Positions 62,508 to 64,000 of a stretch of 64,000 nt of DNA are shown here, one piece after another. The translations under genes and the position numbers were made by a program. A model generated the notes under the pieces. That model ran no database searches, was not told the DNA's origin, and saw only the letters and a program-made list of their open reading frames with translations. Origin of the DNA: Microbacterium marinilacus. GTDB taxonomy: Bacteria > Actinomycetota > Actinomycetes > Actinomycetales > Microbacteriaceae. Numbering within the stretch: position 1 is the stretch's first letter; the number at the start of each line of letters is the position of its first letter. Location of the stretch: assembly GCF_019753765.1 (NCBI RefSeq), contig NZ_JAIJZW010000001.1, positions 105,127 through 169,126 of the forward strand, read 5' to 3'.

Positions 62508-63677
62508 TCAGATCGGACGGCCCGCGACCCACACCCCGCGCACCGCCGCGAGCGCCGCGTCGAGCAGCACGGCGTCGGCGACGGAGCCCACGGCGAGCGA
62601 GCCGATGCCGCGCTCGCCGATCGCGCGCGCCGGCACACGGGTCAGCGCGTCCACCGCCGTCGGGAGCGGGACGCCTGCGCCGACCGCGCGGCGCAGCGCC
62701 GCGTCCTGCGTCAGCGTGGAGCCCGCGATCGTGTCGGTGCCGCGCACCCGCGCGACGCCGCCGACGACGTCGACGTCGAGCGCGCCCAGCCGGTACGCGC
62801 CGTCGCCCATGCCGGTGGCGGCCATCGCGTCGGTGATCAGGGCGACGCGCCCCGGTGCCGCGGCGAACGCCAGCCGCACCACGTCGTCGTGCACGTGCAC
62901 GCCGTCGGCGATCAGCTCGAGGGTGACGCGCGGGCTGCGGGCCGCGACGGGGATCGGCCCCGGCTCGCGGTGGTGGATGCCGGGCATGGCGTTGAACGCG
63001 TGCGTCAGGATCGTCGCTCCCGCGAGGATCGCCTCCTCCGTCCGGCGCGCGTCGGCGGCCGTGTGCCCGATCGCCGCCGCGGTGCCGAGTCGCACCGCCG
63101 TCCTGATCGCGTCGAGACCGCCGCGCAGCTCGGGTGCCAGGGTGATCTGGCGAACGGTCGGTCGCCCGTCGAGGCGCCCCGCCCGCAGCAGCCGCTCGAC
63201 GACGGCCGGCGCGGGCTCCCGCAGCAGCGTCGTGTCGTGCGCGCCGTGATGCCCGGGGTCGAGGAACGGGCCCTCGAGATGCGAGCCGAGGATCTCCGGG
63301 TCCTGCGCGGTGAGGGAGGCGATCTCGGAGACGCGGTGAGCGAGCTCCTCGACGCCCGCGGTGACGAGCGAGACGACGGCGCGGGTGGTGCCGTGGGCGC
63401 GATGCACCGCCCGTGCGGCGACGATGCCGTCCAGGCCGGCGTCGTGGGCGCCGCCGCCGGCGCCGTGCGTGTGGATGTCGACGAAGCCCGGCGTCACCAC
63501 GGCGCCTTCGCCGGCGACCTCCCGCGCGTCGAGGACGTCGTCGCCCGGTGCGGCGGCGGCCTCCCAGCCGCGTCCGGTGCCGCGGTCCGCGATCCGACCG
63601 TCGGCCAGGCGCAGCCAGGCGTCGGGCGTCTCCGTCCCGTCGGACACGACGCGGGCGGAATGGAGGATCGCGGCCAT
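62508..63677 (-). CDS. nagA: N-acetylglucosamine-6-phosphate deacetylase
   Basis: 389 residues from the ATG at 63677. The metal motif is VTPGFVDIHTHGAGGG near residue 55. Further marks are ILGSHLEGPFLDPGHHGAHD (Glu ligand), AIGHTAADA (His), THAFNAMPGIHHREPG and VALITDAMAATGMGDG (catalytic Asp). It removes acetate from GlcNAc-6-phosphate, feeding amino sugars to glycolysis or wall synthesis. No nagB or PTS gene adjoins it. It is divergent from glyA. Confidence 0.93.
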   Translation of the reverse strand: MAAILHSARVVSDGTETPDAWLRLADGRIADRGTGRGWEAAAAPGDDVLDAREVAGEGAVVTPGFVDIHTHGAGGGAHDAGLDGIVAARAVHRAHGTTRAVVSLVTAGVEELAHRVSEIASLTAQDPEILGSHLEGPFLDPGHHGAHDTTLLREPAPAVVERLLRAGRLDGRPTVRQITLAPELRGGLDAIRTAVRLGTAAAIGHTAADARRTEEAILAGATILTHAFNAMPGIHHREPGPIPVAARSPRVTLELIADGVHVHDDVVRLAFAAAPGRVALITDAMAATGMGDGAYRLGALDVDVVGGVARVRGTDTIAGSTLTQDAALRRAVGAGVPLPTAVDALTRVPARAIGERGIGSLAVGSVADAVLLDAALAAVRGVWVAGRPI

Positions 63678-63699
63678 GCGACGACCTAAGCACATCCCG

Positions 63700-63705
63700 T
63701 AGACT
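63700..63705 (+). promoter_or_regulatory. -10 box TAGACT for the glyA leader
   Basis: It is placed so that transcription would begin near 63712, at the 5' edge of the riboswitch. Confidence 0.6.
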
Positions 63706-63711
63706 CGATCT

Positions 63712-63792
63712 GTCGCGACTGGCGTTGAGGTGGTGTACCACCGGGAAGCGACCGAGACGGCATACGACCGCACGCCTGGGCCGATGCGAAGA
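63712..63792 (+). promoter_or_regulatory. ZTP riboswitch (pfl motif) upstream of glyA
   Basis: The conserved pfl core is visible: GCGACTGGCG (63715-63724), GGTGGTGTACCACC (hairpin), GGGAAGCGACC, and the downstream partner CGCACGCCTGGGCC (near 63769-63782), which forms the pseudoknot. These RNAs sense ZTP/ZMP, signals of 10-formyl-tetrahydrofolate shortage, and raise one-carbon enzymes such as GlyA. About 30 bases separate it from the ATG, so control of translation or termination is possible. Confidence 0.85.
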
Positions 63793-63821
63793 GTCCTTCC
63801 CGCACGTCGTCTGGAGATCGC

Positions 63822-64000
63822 ATGACCGATCCGCTGTTCAACGCCCCTCTCGCCGAGGTCGACCCCGAGATCGCGGAGGTGCTGCAGCGCGAGCTGGACC
63901 GCCAGCGCGGCTTCCTCGAGATGATCGCGTCCGAGAACTTCGTTCCCGTCTCCGTGCTGGAGTCGCAGGGCTCGGTGCTCACCAACAAGTACGCGGAGGG
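63822..64000 (+). CDS. glyA: Serine hydroxymethyltransferase (partial, 3' end off window)
   Basis: The first 59 codons are seen. [20 protein letters not shown], then [20 protein letters not shown] and LTNKYAEG, are diagnostic of GlyA. It interconverts serine and glycine with tetrahydrofolate, the main source of one-carbon units, using PLP. CTGGAG lies upstream of ATG 63822. The ZTP riboswitch in its leader ties it to folate status. Confidence 0.97.
   Translation, partial: MTDPLFNAPLAEVDPEIAEVLQRELDRQRGFLEMIASENFVPVSVLESQGSVLTNKYAE

Noticed and set aside
62176..63741. 521-codon Arg-rich frame over nagA
   Set aside because: It is a frame shadow of nagA with over-long Arg/Ala runs. nagA in its own frame has all catalytic motifs.

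Overview
The window is a high-GC (roughly 70%) stretch of an actinobacterial chromosome, best matched to Microbacteriaceae (Microbacterium-like). The reasons are the GC-rich codon use, the long acidic N-terminal extension on NusG, hadAB-like dehydratases joined to murB near tRNA-Trp-secE-nusG-rplKA, frequent GTG starts, and many genes whose TANNNT -10 box ends exactly six bases before the start codon, as in leaderless transcripts. Coding density is high. No prophage, insertion sequence, CRISPR array or rRNA operon is visible.

Layout. 1-5.1 kb: partial yajQ (minus), a FusB-like zinc-finger protein, tRNA-Tyr, a membrane protein, an inositol monophosphatase, an M23 peptidase, then tRNA-Thr and tRNA-Met. 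5.2-11.6 kb: a sugar-acid cluster with a LacI regulator facing uxuB-like, idnD/rspB-like, MHS transporter and manD-like genes, able in principle to turn L-gulonate or D-fructuronate into 2-keto-3-deoxygluconate. 11.6-17.7 kb: an acetyltransferase, a short ECF-like sigma factor, a large cell-wall adhesin (six prealbumin-like repeats, collagen-like stalk, LAATG sorting signal), a TauE-type permease and a second FusB-like paralogue. 18-21.3 kb: hadA/hadB-like, murB and an aminotransferase, separated by a strong palindromic repeat. 21.4-30 kb: PucR regulator, gabT, gabD, an amidohydrolase, an MHS transporter and a LysR regulator. 30-34.8 kb: a TPR protein paired with an HSP90-family ATPase.

35-49.2 kb: the transcription/ribosome block tRNA-Trp, secE, nusG, rplK, rplA, and further on rplJ and rplL behind an L10 leader. 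About 10 kb of other genes lies between rplA and rplJ: lysE/lysG, an oxidoreductase, a four-gene operon with its own SipW/Sec11-type signal peptidase and exported proteins, a MarR-controlled drug exporter, and an isolated YqaJ-type nuclease.

49.4-64 kb: a sugar ABC importer whose first permease carries an inserted SdrD/CnaB-like domain and is joined to the second permease by a 15-codon relay ORF; a lipoprotein; DUF305 and DUF3105 proteins; a Bcr/CflA exporter; a PAP2 phosphatase; a HerA-like ATPase; an alpha/beta hydrolase coupled to a single-chain sigma/ZAS/membrane protein; nagA; and glyA (partial) behind a ZTP riboswitch.

The parts most worth a second look are the one-piece sigma/anti-sigma-like protein, the SipW-type export operon, the permease with an inserted extracytoplasmic domain and its relay ORF, the HSP90-TPR pair, and the palindromic repeat between murB and the aminotransferase.
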